From Ktedonobacteria bacterium (GTDB taxonomy: Bacteria > Chloroflexota > Ktedonobacteria > Ktedonobacterales > JACDGC01), in NCBI GenBank assembly GCA_027459785.1, contig DAIDGU010000034.1:1-56222 (forward strand): a stretch of DNA of 56,222 nucleotides, given 5' to 3'. Below the pieces are notes generated by a model. That model saw nothing but the letters and a program-made list of their open reading frames with translations, searched no databases and was not told the origin of the DNA. Made by a program: the position numbers and the translations under genes. Positions 7,394 through 15,359 of the stretch are shown piece by piece; the stretch's first letter is position 1; every line of letters begins with the position of its first letter.

Positions 7394-8992
7394 TCACCAC
7401 CCCGCCGCGCTGCCCTCCGCGCGCGGATCGGACCCGCCTTGCAGCACGCCCGTCACCGGATCGATGATGATGCCCTGCGCGTAGCCCATGCCGGCATCCC
7501 ACGGCCCGGTCGCAACGACGGTATGCCCCAGCGCGTGCAGCCCCTCGACGGTGGCGGCAGGGAAGCGATCCTCCACGCGCAGCACCTCGCCGCCGGGCGT
7601 GCCGCCATGCACCCAGCGCGGCATCTCGATGGCCGCCTGCATGTTCATCCCGAAGCGCGCCACGGCGCTATAGACCTGCGCGTGCGTCTGCGGCTGGCCG
7701 TCGCCGCCCATCGTGCCGAAGACAATCGCCGGTTTGCCGTCGCGCAGCGCCAGCGAGGGGATCAGCGTGTGCAGCGTGCGCTTGCCACCCACGAGCGCGT
7801 TTGCCGCCGCCGGGTCCAGCGAGAAGTACGCGCCGCGATTTTGCAGCACGATGCCCGTGTCATCCACCACCACCCCGCTGCCGAAACCCATATAATTGCT
7901 CTGGATAAGCGAGACGGCATTGCCCGCGCCATCCGCCGCGCACATATACACCGTGTCGCCCGTGAAGCTGCCCGGCGCGACCGAGGGCTGCGCCCGCAGT
8001 GGATCGATCAGTCGCCGCCGCGCGGCCAGGTAGACGGGATCGATCAACCGCTTGGGATCGATGATCATGTGTGCCGGATCGGTCAGGTAGGCGTTGCGGT
8101 CGGCGAAGGCGAGCTTTTTGGCTTCGACGGCCAGGTGAACGGCCTCCGGCGCGAGGGGATCGCGCCCCAGGTCCAGGTCCGCCAGCATGCCCAGCATTTG
8201 CAGCGCGGTGATGCCCTGCGTGTTCGGCGGCAACTCATATACATCGTAGCCGGCGTAATTGACCGCGAGCGGCGTCACCCAGTCGCCGTGGTGCGCCGCC
8301 AGATCCTCCCGCGAGATCAAGCCGCCCTCGCGGCCAAAGAAATCGGCCATTGCCGCCGCCACCGCGCCGCGATAGACCGTCGCCGCGCCTTCCGCCGCGA
8401 TAGCCCGATAGGTGCGCGCCAGCGTCGGAAAGCGCAAGATCGATCCCGCCGCTGGCACGCTGCCCTCCGGCATGAAGTGTGTGCGCCACGAGCGATGCGG
8501 GATATCCGAAGCGGCCAGCCGTGCGATGGCCCCGTGCAGCGCCGGACCCACGGCGAAGCCTTCCTCCGCGTAACTGATCGCCGGTTGCAGCGCCGCCGCC
8601 AGCCCCAGCCGCCCGAAACGTTGCGCCGCCATCTCCCAGCCGTCCGCGCAGCCCGGCACCGTCACGCTATGCAGCCCATACACCGGCATCGACGTGAAGC
8701 CCAGCGCCTGATAGCCGGCGATGCTCGCCGCCTGCGCCGCCCGCCCGCTGCCGTTCAGCCCATGCAGGGTGCCGCTCTGCGCGTCATAAATGATCATGAA
8801 AACATCGCCGCCCAGGCCGCACACGAACGGAAACACCACCTGTAACATCGCGCTCGTCGCAATGGCGGCATCCACCGCGTTGCCGCCCGCCTTCAGCAGA
8901 TCCAGCCCCGCTTCCGCCGCCAGATAGTGCGGCGCGCATACCATCCCCCGCCGCGCCAACGTCGCCGGTCGCCCCTGTGGATAGCTACCCAT
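7394..8992 (-). CDS. Gamma-glutamyltransferase family protein
   Basis: This 532-residue protein matches the Ntn-hydrolase gamma-glutamyltransferase family (YwrD-like), which cleaves gamma-glutamyl bonds such as those of glutathione after self-processing at a threonine. The N-terminal AGGNAVDAAIATSAML and GLGGDVFMIIY blocks are typical. The expected processing threonine is in FTGDTVYMCAADGAGN, followed by SLIQSNYMGFGSG and the GTMGGDGQPQTHAQ block. I see no signal peptide, so it may be cytoplasmic. AAAGGG lies upstream of the ATG at 8992. A terminator hairpin (9091-9115) separates it from the next gene. Confidence 0.9.
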   Translation of the reverse strand: MGSYPQGRPATLARRGMVCAPHYLAAEAGLDLLKAGGNAVDAAIATSAMLQVVFPFVCGLGGDVFMIIYDAQSGTLHGLNGSGRAAQAASIAGYQALGFTSMPVYGLHSVTVPGCADGWEMAAQRFGRLGLAAALQPAISYAEEGFAVGPALHGAIARLAASDIPHRSWRTHFMPEGSVPAAGSILRFPTLARTYRAIAAEGAATVYRGAVAAAMADFFGREGGLISREDLAAHHGDWVTPLAVNYAGYDVYELPPNTQGITALQMLGMLADLDLGRDPLAPEAVHLAVEAKKLAFADRNAYLTDPAHMIIDPKRLIDPVYLAARRRLIDPLRAQPSVAPGSFTGDTVYMCAADGAGNAVSLIQSNYMGFGSGVVVDDTGIVLQNRGAYFSLDPAAANALVGGKRTLHTLIPSLALRDGKPAIVFGTMGGDGQPQTHAQVYSAVARFGMNMQAAIEMPRWVHGGTPGGEVLRVEDRFPAATVEGLHALGHTVVATGPWDAGMGYAQGIIIDPVTGVLQGGSDPRAEGSAAGW

Positions 8993-9090
8993 TCCTGTCC
9001 ATCCCTTTCTCTTGTTTCATTTCAATACCGTCACTGTAGCATATACCTGTATCATCTGTATCATACCCGTGGCGCTGACCATAAACGAAT

Positions 9091-9115
9091 GGCCCCTCAC
9101 CCGTTGTGAGGGGCC
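9091..9115 (-). terminator. Perfect hairpin terminator
   Basis: GGCCCCTCAC-CCGTT-GTGAGGGGCC is a perfect 10-bp stem. It lies 50 bases past the stop of the minus-strand gene at 9166-9594 and upstream of the next minus-strand gene. The T tract is weak. Confidence 0.6.
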
Positions 9116-9165
9116 ACCCAAGGGGATGGTGTTGGTTGGTATCTACGCTAAGCTAACGCGCGGTA

Positions 9166-9594
9166 TCAATAGCCGCCGTAGCCGCCACCATAGCAGACAT
9201 AGCAGCAGTAGCCATTGCCATTTCCGCCGCCATAGCCCCAGCCGCCGCCATAACCATAGCCGCCATAGCAGTCACAGCCATTATAGCCGCCGCCGTAACC
9301 ATAGCCACCGCCCCAGCCGCCGCCGTAACCATAGTCACAGCCACAGCCGTTGTAATAGCCGCCGCCGTAGCCACCATAACCGCCACCGTAGCCGTAGCAA
9401 CCGCAGCCACTATTCCATTTAGGCCGGACCGAATGCTTCATGCTGGTGTGCGAGTGGACCACCTGTGAAACGACAGCATGGTGCGAGACCGTATGCGCCG
9501 AAGCCGGCGTCGCGCCCAGCGCGGCAAAACCGGCCAGCAGTCCGAGAACGGTCACGATGGCGAACTTGCCAGCTTTTTGTTGGAGGATGCTCAT
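9166..9594 (-). CDS. Secreted Gly/Tyr/Cys-rich protein
   Basis: A 142-residue protein with a signal peptide: basic N-terminus (MSILQQKAGKF), hydrophobic core, and a likely cleavage after ATPASA. A short His/Ser/Val-rich segment follows, then about 75 residues made almost wholly of Gly and Tyr with Trp, Asn and paired cysteines (GCGC, GCGC, GCDC, YCCYVC; nine Cys in all). Such composition suggests a cross-linkable surface or spore-coat-like material, but I recognise no family. The ATG at 9594 has AAGGAG about 13 bases upstream; longer in-frame starts would spoil the signal peptide. Confidence 0.75.
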   Translation of the reverse strand: MSILQQKAGKFAIVTVLGLLAGFAALGATPASAHTVSHHAVVSQVVHSHTSMKHSVRPKWNSGCGCYGYGGGYGGYGGGYYNGCGCDYGYGGGWGGGYGYGGGYNGCDCYGGYGYGGGWGYGGGNGNGYCCYVCYGGGYGGY

Positions 9595-10012
9595 CGTTGC
9601 GAAGTGTCTCCTTTTCCTGATTGAGTGGACTGTAGTGGCGTCTCTCTCTGGAGATCGCTGCCGCACATGCGGCACGATTAACTATTACCGCTATCGAGAA
9701 GGGGGGACAAGCTCAGGCGTAATCGGTTTCAAATCTGCTATTTATGAGCAACCAACAGGCACGAATGCTGATAGGCAAAGTTTTTGTAAAGTAAAGTGGG
9801 CGATTATGCTGAGTAAAATCGCCCATCAATTTGACATAAATGACACTTTTGAAATTGATTTACCGCCGAGCTAAATGCCTATTTTCCAGGAGTATAAGGT
9901 GGCAAGCACAATTATATCACGTTACGATAACTAGCGATCTCTTTACCGCTGGTTTGCCCGATTGGGGTTGCCCACAGCGTCGCTGTGGCCCCTCATGTCT
10001 CGCGCCTGCTCC
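9595..10012. other. Intergenic region, no gene seen
   Basis: This AT-richer stretch holds no convincing frame. It has an inverted repeat GGGCGATT..AATCGCCC (9798-9805 with 9817-9824) and a CCACAGC-GTC-GCTGTGG hairpin near 9972-9988, which could terminate the minus-strand gene at 10013. Confidence 0.4.
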
Positions 10013-10210
10013 TCACCCCATCCGCGTTGCTGGGTCTGGCCCCATCGCTCGCAGATCGCGCTGGATAGCGCGTAGCTTGTCGGCGAGCGCGGCGCGCTCG
10101 GCTTCCGTCTGCGCCGTGGCGAGCGCCTGCCGTGTGGCAGCCGCTTGGCCGCGCAGCACCGCTTGGCGCACTTGCCAACGGATGATGGCATGGGGCAACG
10201 GTTGCGACAT
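10013..10210 (-). CDS. Small helical protein, unknown
   Basis: A 65-residue protein, rich in Ala, Arg and Gln and predicted as one long helix (VRQAVLRGQAAATRQALATA). Its ATG at 10210 has an optimal GAGGAGG five bases upstream, the main reason for believing it. An extended -10 (TGGTATACT, minus strand near 10262) may drive it. No family was recognised. It is divergent from the KGG protein. Confidence 0.55.
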   Translation of the reverse strand: MSQPLPHAIIRWQVRQAVLRGQAAATRQALATAQTEAERAALADKLRAIQRDLRAMGPDPATRMG

Positions 10211-10387
10211 CGCATCCTCCTCATCGTCCTGTACCGGTCAGCCATGCACATCGGTAGTATACCACGATTGCCGCATCGGCCCACCAATCATCCCCATCGC
10301 CTACCTAACTGGCATCTTTCATGCGTTTGGAAAGGAGACGGACAAGGAAGTCCCGTTCATCAACGAAGCTAAAACGGAGGTCAAACC

Positions 10388-10711
10388 ATGGAACCGAAGA
10401 AACGCGGCCCTCAACCAGGGTCGGAAAAAGCGAAGCATGGCGGGCAGGCGGTTCGCGAGAAATACGGCCCCGATTTCTATTCCAAAATCGGCAAAAAGGG
10501 CGGCGAAGCGGTGAAGGAAAAACACGGCCCCGCGTTCTATGCTGAGATTGGTAAGAAGGGCGGCGAGACGACGAAGCGTGAGCATGGACCAGAGTTCTAC
10601 TCGCGTATCGGCAAAAAAGGCGGCGAACGGGGCCGCATGCAGCCCAAGGAAAACGCCGGCAACTCGTCCGCAACCGAAAAGCACACGACCGCTCACGACA
10701 AGCAGAAATGA
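10388..10711 (+). CDS. KGG-repeat stress-induced protein
   Basis: A 107-residue, very hydrophilic protein with three successive units of the form GPxFYxxIGKKGGE (residues about 26-82), the hallmark of the stress-induced KGG repeat family (GsiB/YciG type). These are thought to act as hydrophilins under starvation, heat or desiccation. GGAGG lies seven bases before the ATG. The C-terminal 25 residues are polar and disordered. A strong terminator hairpin follows at 10739. Confidence 0.9.
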   Translation: MEPKKRGPQPGSEKAKHGGQAVREKYGPDFYSKIGKKGGEAVKEKHGPAFYAEIGKKGGETTKREHGPEFYSRIGKKGGERGRMQPKENAGNSSATEKHTTAHDKQK

Positions 10712-10738
10712 CGCTTGCCATAGCTGTCACTCTTCACT

Positions 10739-10774
10739 TAGCGCAGAGGTGTATGCAGATATGCCTCTGCGCTA
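10739..10774. terminator. Terminator between converging genes
   Basis: TAGCGCAGAGG (10739-10749) pairs perfectly with CCTCTGCGCTA (10764-10774) over a 14-base loop. It sits between the KGG gene (plus) and dgkA (minus) and could serve both. Confidence 0.65.
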
Positions 10775-10786
10775 TTCCTGTCGGCA

Positions 10787-11233
10787 TCAGTGGTGCAGCC
10801 ACAGCACGCGGATGAGGTTCAGCAGGTGTGGCCCGAAGACGAAGAGACCGATGATCACGGAGAGGCCTGCATTCATGAGGACTGCCCCCGCCGCGACATC
10901 CTTGGCGATCTTCGCCAGCGGATTATACTCCCGTGTGGCGAGATCGACGCACGCTTCGGCGACCGTGTTGAACATCTCAGCGATGACGACATTCGTGATC
11001 GCCACGAAGACCATGGCGAACTCCACCGGCGTGATGTGCAACCAGATCCCCGCCGCGATGGCGAGCAGCGCCAATGTCAGATGCACGCGCATGTTGCGCT
11101 GCGTGCGCACCGTGTGCTTGACTCCCGCAAACGCATAGACGAAACTCTGCAAAAATGGGGTGGGACCAGGCGCGGGCGGCGGCGCTTCGGGCGCGGGCGC
11201 ATCATGCTGACTTGGCATCACATCAATATCCAT
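10787..11233 (-). CDS. dgkA: Diacylglycerol/undecaprenol kinase
   Basis: A 148-residue integral membrane kinase of the DgkA family, which in most bacteria phosphorylates undecaprenol or diacylglycerol for lipid recycling. The conserved active-site region appears as VVIAEMFNTVAEACVDL, preceded by FAGVKHTVRTQRNMRVH and followed by KIAKDVAAGAVLMNA. Three transmembrane helices are visible. A proline-rich extension of about 30 residues precedes the core. Its ribosome site (GGAGAG) overlaps the end of ybeY, whose stop is 3 bases upstream, so the two genes are co-translated in an rpsU-ybeY-dgkA operon. Confidence 0.92.
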   Translation of the reverse strand: MDIDVMPSQHDAPAPEAPPPAPGPTPFLQSFVYAFAGVKHTVRTQRNMRVHLTLALLAIAAGIWLHITPVEFAMVFVAITNVVIAEMFNTVAEACVDLATREYNPLAKIAKDVAAGAVLMNAGLSVIIGLFVFGPHLLNLIRVLWLHH

Positions 11234-11236
11234 TTT

Positions 11237-11950
11237 TTACTCTCCAGCGCGGGGAATGGCGAGATCCGCCAGCACGGCTACTTGCAGCGCCACCATCGCC
11301 TGGTAGCCCGGTGCGTAATAATCATCATAGCCCAGCAAGTGCAGCGTGCCATGCGCGACCAGGAAGCACAGCTCCCACCACGCCCCGTGGCCCGCCGCCG
11401 CCGCCTGCCGCGCGACCGTCGGCGCTGCGATCATGATATCACCCAGTTGTTCCGGCTGCGCATCTGGTAAGACGAACACCACCCCCGCGCCCGCCACAGC
11501 GGGGCGAGATCGGCTACCCTGGTGGTCGCCCTGTTGCCCATTACGGTCGTCCGGGGGAGCGGGCCGCCAGGCCGCGTGCGTGTCGTCGCCGAAAGGATGT
11601 TCGGCCCAGGCAATGTCTGGCGGCAAGGGCAGCAGCGGTGCGGGGCTTTGCGGGAAGGAAAGCACGTCGGTCGCCTTGTCGATGCCCCGATAGCGCCGGT
11701 TCACGCGCTGGATCTGCCGGTCGCCGGTAATGATGAGGCTGACCGCGAATACCCCGCGCAATCCTGCGCGGGCGATGGTCGCGCGGATCACCGCGCCCAG
11801 CCGCGCCTCGGCGTCAGCGGGCAACTCCGGCCACGCGACCTCGCGCTGATAGTCGAGCGCCAGGTGAACTCCTGCGTCCGCGAACATCGCTTCTTGCTCC
11901 TCGCCATAGACCAAAAGCCAACGCCCCGGCGGACGTTGGCTCACATGCAT
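11237..11950 (-). CDS. ybeY: YbeY-family endoribonuclease with insertion and altered metal site
   Basis: YbeY is a zinc endoribonuclease that matures rRNA and takes part in ribosome quality control. This 237-residue version has the family's RGIDKATDVLSFP block and the metal motif HGTLHLLGYDD, but the usual third histidine (GYDH) is Asp. Between the DVLSFP and GDIMIA blocks lies an extra segment of about 60 residues, Asp/Pro/Gly/Gln-rich (DDRNGQQGDHQGSRSR), whose DNA resembles the family A intergenic repeat. The ATG at 11950 follows rpsU by 15 bases; a TTG at 11959 is an alternative. Whether the enzyme is active cannot be told from sequence. Confidence 0.85.
   Translation of the reverse strand: MHVSQRPPGRWLLVYGEEQEAMFADAGVHLALDYQREVAWPELPADAEARLGAVIRATIARAGLRGVFAVSLIITGDRQIQRVNRRYRGIDKATDVLSFPQSPAPLLPLPPDIAWAEHPFGDDTHAAWRPAPPDDRNGQQGDHQGSRSRPAVAGAGVVFVLPDAQPEQLGDIMIAAPTVARQAAAAGHGAWWELCFLVAHGTLHLLGYDDYYAPGYQAMVALQVAVLADLAIPRAGE
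11495..11545. repeat. Family A-like repeat remnant inside ybeY
   Basis: CTACCCTGGTGGTCGCCCTG within ybeY aligns with family A (GACCCTTGTGGTCGCCCTGG), about 20 of 22 bases in the core, and encodes the GDHQGSRSR part of the extra segment in frame. Confidence 0.5.
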
Positions 11951-11965
11951 GCTATACAAGAAAAC

Positions 11966-12154
11966 TCAGCGTTTCTCATTCTTGCGCGACTTCCGCCGGC
12001 GCGCGGCTTCCTTCTTCTTGCGCCGGACGCTCGGCTTTTCATAATGCTCGCGGCGGCGGGCCTCGGCGAGAATACCGTCCTGCTGAATCTTGCGGTTAAA
12101 ACGCTTCAGCGCGGTCTCGAAATTCTCGTTGTCGGCGATTCTGATCTCTGACAC
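11966..12154 (-). CDS. rpsU: Ribosomal protein S21
   Basis: A 62-residue small-subunit protein that helps base-pairing of mRNA to 16S rRNA at initiation. The sequence has the family pattern [20 protein letters not shown], then [20 protein letters not shown] and a basic tail. It starts with GTG at 12154, preceded by GGAGGGAAATAT; the nearby ATG is out of frame. It heads the operon with ybeY and dgkA, a pairing that joins ribosome function and rRNA processing. Confidence 0.95.
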   Translation of the reverse strand: MSEIRIADNENFETALKRFNRKIQQDGILAEARRREHYEKPSVRRKKKEAARRRKSRKNEKR

Positions 12155-12319
12155 ATATTTCCCTCCCCTCCTGGTCCGATTCAGGGCAAGGCGTGCCTAC
12201 GCACGACCCATTGCGCCAGCTCGGCTTTGCCGTTACGGGGAAAACGACTGTTGCGCTCCTAGACCACCTGGAAGTATATGCCATAACACTGGCCGTTGTC
12301 AATGGGCGCGCGAACTCTC

Positions 12320-13480
12320 CTACAACTCGCTGGTCGCCGCCACGTGCGCCCGCACTTCTTCCAGGCTGTCACCGCCGAATTTTTCAAGCAAGGCATCGGC
12401 CAGGACGATTGCCAGCATCGCTTCGCCGACCACGCCGCCAGCGGGGACCACACACACGTCGCTGCGCTCGTAGCGCGAGGTGTCGATGTTCTCACCCGTC
12501 GCCAGGTCCACCGAGGGCAGGGGATGCGCCAGCGTGGGGATCGGCTTGAGAGCGACGCGCGCCACAATCGGTTCGCCGTTGCTGATGCCGCCTTCGATGC
12601 CGCCCGCGTTGTTCGTCAGGTGCGACCACCCCGCCGCATCATGGCGCAGCACGTCATGCACCTGCGAGCCAGGCTGTGCCGCCGTGCCGCAGCCACCAAT
12701 CTCTACGCCCTTGCTCGAGGGGATGCTCAGCAGTGCCTGCCCCAGTCGCGCCCCCAGCCGGCGATCCCACTGGCTGTAGCTGCCGAGGCCGATGGGAACG
12801 CCCGTCGCTACCACCTCGAAAATACCCCCTGCTGTGTCGCCCGCCTTGCGGATGCGGTCGATATGCGCGATCATCTGCGCCGTCAGGTCGGCATCGGCGC
12901 AGCGCACGGGCGAGGCTTCCACTCGCGCCCAAAAATCGTCATGCCACGCGGCGGGGCCGAGGTCACGCGGCGCGGCGGGATCGCCCACGGGGCCGATGGC
13001 CAGCACATGGCTATGCACCGCGATGCCGAACTGTGCCAGAAACTGCCGGCATACGCCGCCCACGGCCACCCGCGCCGCCGTCTCGCGCGAACTCGACCGC
13101 TCGATGACATTGCGGATGTCGTCCTGGTGGTACTTGATCGCGCCAGTGAAGTCGGCGTGGCCAGGGCGGGCGCGTGTCACGGCCTCCGGCGGCTCCGCCA
13201 CCGGCGCGGCGCTCATGCGCTCCTGCCAGTTCGCCCAATCCTTATTCTCGATGCGCAGCGTGATCGGCGAGCCGAGCGTCTTGCCATGCCGCACGCCGGC
13301 CAGCACCTCCGCGTGGTCCTGTTCCAACCGCATGCGCGCCCCGCGCCCATAGCCGCCTTGCCGCCGCCGCAACTCCGCGTTCAGCGCCACATTATCGAAC
13401 GGCAGATTCGCCGGTATCCCCTCGATGGTGGCGATCAAGCACGGCCCATGCGACTCCCCCGCCGTCAAAAAACGCAACAT
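12320..13480 (-). CDS. aroC: Chorismate synthase
   Basis: The last shikimate-pathway enzyme, converting EPSP to chorismate with reduced FMN. The 386-residue protein shows the N-terminal signature LRFLTAGESHGPCL, RRRQGGYGRGARM, the HADFTGAIKYHQDDIRNV region and GGIEGGISNGEPIV. The ATG at 13480 follows GAGAAGGAGAG; an upstream in-frame extension to 13615 only translates repeat DNA. No other aromatic-pathway gene is adjacent. The length fits the family. Confidence 0.96.
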   Translation of the reverse strand: MLRFLTAGESHGPCLIATIEGIPANLPFDNVALNAELRRRQGGYGRGARMRLEQDHAEVLAGVRHGKTLGSPITLRIENKDWANWQERMSAAPVAEPPEAVTRARPGHADFTGAIKYHQDDIRNVIERSSSRETAARVAVGGVCRQFLAQFGIAVHSHVLAIGPVGDPAAPRDLGPAAWHDDFWARVEASPVRCADADLTAQMIAHIDRIRKAGDTAGGIFEVVATGVPIGLGSYSQWDRRLGARLGQALLSIPSSKGVEIGGCGTAAQPGSQVHDVLRHDAAGWSHLTNNAGGIEGGISNGEPIVARVALKPIPTLAHPLPSVDLATGENIDTSRYERSDVCVVPAGGVVGEAMLAIVLADALLEKFGGDSLEEVRAHVAATSEL

Positions 13481-13823
13481 CCCGCTCTCCTTCTCATCGC
13501 TGCCGCACGGTCGCCGGGGGCAGCGTTCCCATTGCCGCACGGTCGCCGGGGGCTGAACTGCAAACACATTTGCCCCGGCTCGGAAAAGAAACTCCTCCGG
13601 GCTAGGACGCGGCATCAGGGGAACACATCATTATCGCGCCCGCCGTACTTCACCACATCTCCCTATCAACTATAGCGGATACATGCCGGCCATTCAAGTC
13701 TGGCAGCGCGCTCCGCCTCCCCTTGCGCTCCATCCCCCTTTGCGGATACACTGAAACCGCTGAGTGTTCGTGGAGTGTGTTGTGAAACTATAGTTCGTGT
13801 TTGATGAAGAAAGGATCGTGTCT
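13481..13823. repeat. Family B repeats and vWA promoter region
   Basis: Bases 13503-13612 hold two GCACGGTCGCCGGGGGC words and the family B core CCCCGGCTCGGAAAAGAAAC..TCCGGGCTAGGA, also at 17689, 17894 (inverted) and 35130. Downstream, ACTATAGTTCGT (13787-13798) is identical to 12 bases at the MarR promoter (16712-16723), and includes a TATAGT -10-like box for the vWA gene. Confidence 0.7.
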
Positions 13824-15191
13824 ATGTCCACCCCAGAGGCCGGCCCGCTGGCCGTCACGGCGCATCTCAATCGCCGGCTCATCCCCACCACCGGCGCGGG
13901 CGAAATCTATTTCGGCGTGCGGCTGCGTGCGCCCGACGTCACAGCGGCGGAGGCCGCCACGCGCCCACCGTTGAACCTGGCGCTGGTGCTGGATCGCTCT
14001 GGCTCGATGGCGCGCGGCAAGTTCGCGCACGCGCGCGAGGCCGCGCTCTTTGCCCTGCACCAGCTTACCGAGCGCGATTATGTTGGCGTCGTCGCCTATG
14101 ACCACGTGATCGAACTGGTCGCGCCCAGCCAGCGCGCCACTCCCGCCGCCAAGCGCGCGGCGGAACAAGCGCTCCAGCCGATTTTTGCGCGCGGCAACAC
14201 GAATCTGCATGATGGCTGGCTGCTGGGCTTGCAGCAGGTCGCCAGCCAGCAGGGCCAGGTGGACCCCAGCGCGCTCCAGCGTTGCTTCCTGCTCACCGAC
14301 GGCCTGGCGAACACTGGCATCACCGACCGCGCGGCACTGGTGGCGCTGGCGCAGGAATGGCGGCAACGCGGCATCTCCACCACCACCTTCGGCCTGGGCG
14401 AAGACTTCGACGAAACCTTGCTGGAAGCCATCGCGGATGCCGGCGGAGGCCACTTCTACTTCATTGCAGAGCCGGGTGACATCCCCAACTTCTTCAAAGG
14501 CGAACTGGGCGAACTGCTGGCCGTCGCCGCCCGGCAGATCACGCTGGATCTCTGGGCCGTGGTTGAACGCCCCGGCGCATCCGAACGCGCGATTTTCACC
14601 CTGCTCAACCGCCTGCCCATGACGACGGATGCCGATGGCGTGGCGACCGTGGACCTGGGCGAGATGGATGCCGCCAGCGAGCGGCTGCTGGTAGCGCGTG
14701 TCGCCTGTCCGCGCGGCAGCCGGGGCGAGCATATCACCCTGCACGCCCGCCTGCGCTATCGCTCGGCGGATCTGGCGCAGGACTACGTGGTCGAACTGCC
14801 CGCTCAGACGCTGACCTACGATCTAGAGACCGCCGTAGACGCCCAGCCCGTGGACGATGCCTTCATGGCCGATGTGCTGCTGCTGCAAGCGGCGGCGGCG
14901 CGCGACCACGCAGACGCCCAGATGCGCGCCGGCGACTTTTCCGCTGCCTCCGGCACCCTGGCCTCGATGGCGCACCTCATGATGGCCTCGCCCTATCAGT
15001 CGCCCGCCGCCGCTGCCGAAGCGGCCAGCCTGGACGCCCTGGCGGAAGAGGGTCGCGCCCGCGGCTTTTCGCCCATGTCGCGCAAAGGGAACTATGCCCG
15101 CTCGTCACAGTTGCGCAAGAGTACCCGTGACTACGGCCAAACGCCACCACCGCCCGATCCCGCCGATCCCAACGCGCCACAAAAGCCTTAA
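13824..15191 (+). CDS. von Willebrand factor A domain protein
   Basis: A 455-residue protein without signal peptide. The vWA domain covers about 48-230, with an intact MIDAS site: DRSGSM (Asp57), the threonine in GNTNLHDG, and the aspartate in LLTDGLANTG. A beta-rich segment and a helical C-terminus follow, ending in a Pro/Asp tail (TPPPPDPADPNAP). Such proteins often work with MoxR ATPases; one is encoded at 21166-22173 but not adjacent. The ATG at 13824 has AAAGGA eight bases upstream. A partner or target cannot be named. Confidence 0.85.
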   Translation: MSTPEAGPLAVTAHLNRRLIPTTGAGEIYFGVRLRAPDVTAAEAATRPPLNLALVLDRSGSMARGKFAHAREAALFALHQLTERDYVGVVAYDHVIELVAPSQRATPAAKRAAEQALQPIFARGNTNLHDGWLLGLQQVASQQGQVDPSALQRCFLLTDGLANTGITDRAALVALAQEWRQRGISTTTFGLGEDFDETLLEAIADAGGGHFYFIAEPGDIPNFFKGELGELLAVAARQITLDLWAVVERPGASERAIFTLLNRLPMTTDADGVATVDLGEMDAASERLLVARVACPRGSRGEHITLHARLRYRSADLAQDYVVELPAQTLTYDLETAVDAQPVDDAFMADVLLLQAAAARDHADAQMRAGDFSAASGTLASMAHLMMASPYQSPAAAAEAASLDALAEEGRARGFSPMSRKGNYARSSQLRKSTRDYGQTPPPPDPADPNAPQKP

Positions 15192-15258
15192 ACGAGATAC
15201 AATGGTTGTGGGCGCGGCGAACCGCCATGTCTGCCCCACGATCAAGTGATCGCTGTCC

Positions 15259-15326
15259 TGTCTCCCCTTCTCCATCCGCAGATGGGGTGTAGGGGCGACC
15301 CTTGTGGTCGCCCTGGGGGTGGGGCT
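15259..15326. repeat. Family A hairpin repeat
   Basis: A near-identical copy of 1145-1211, including CATCCGCAGATGGGGTGTAG and the GGGCGACCCTTGTGGTCGCCC hairpin, between the vWA gene and folC. Confidence 0.85.
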
Positions 15327-15359
15327 ACTTCGCGCCCGTTCAGGAGCGTCAATCCCATC

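Noticed and set aside
9440..9874. Cys-rich plus-strand frame opposite the secreted Gly/Tyr/Cys protein
   Set aside because: No ribosome site; it opposes a signal peptide, and the rest lies in AT-rich non-coding DNA.
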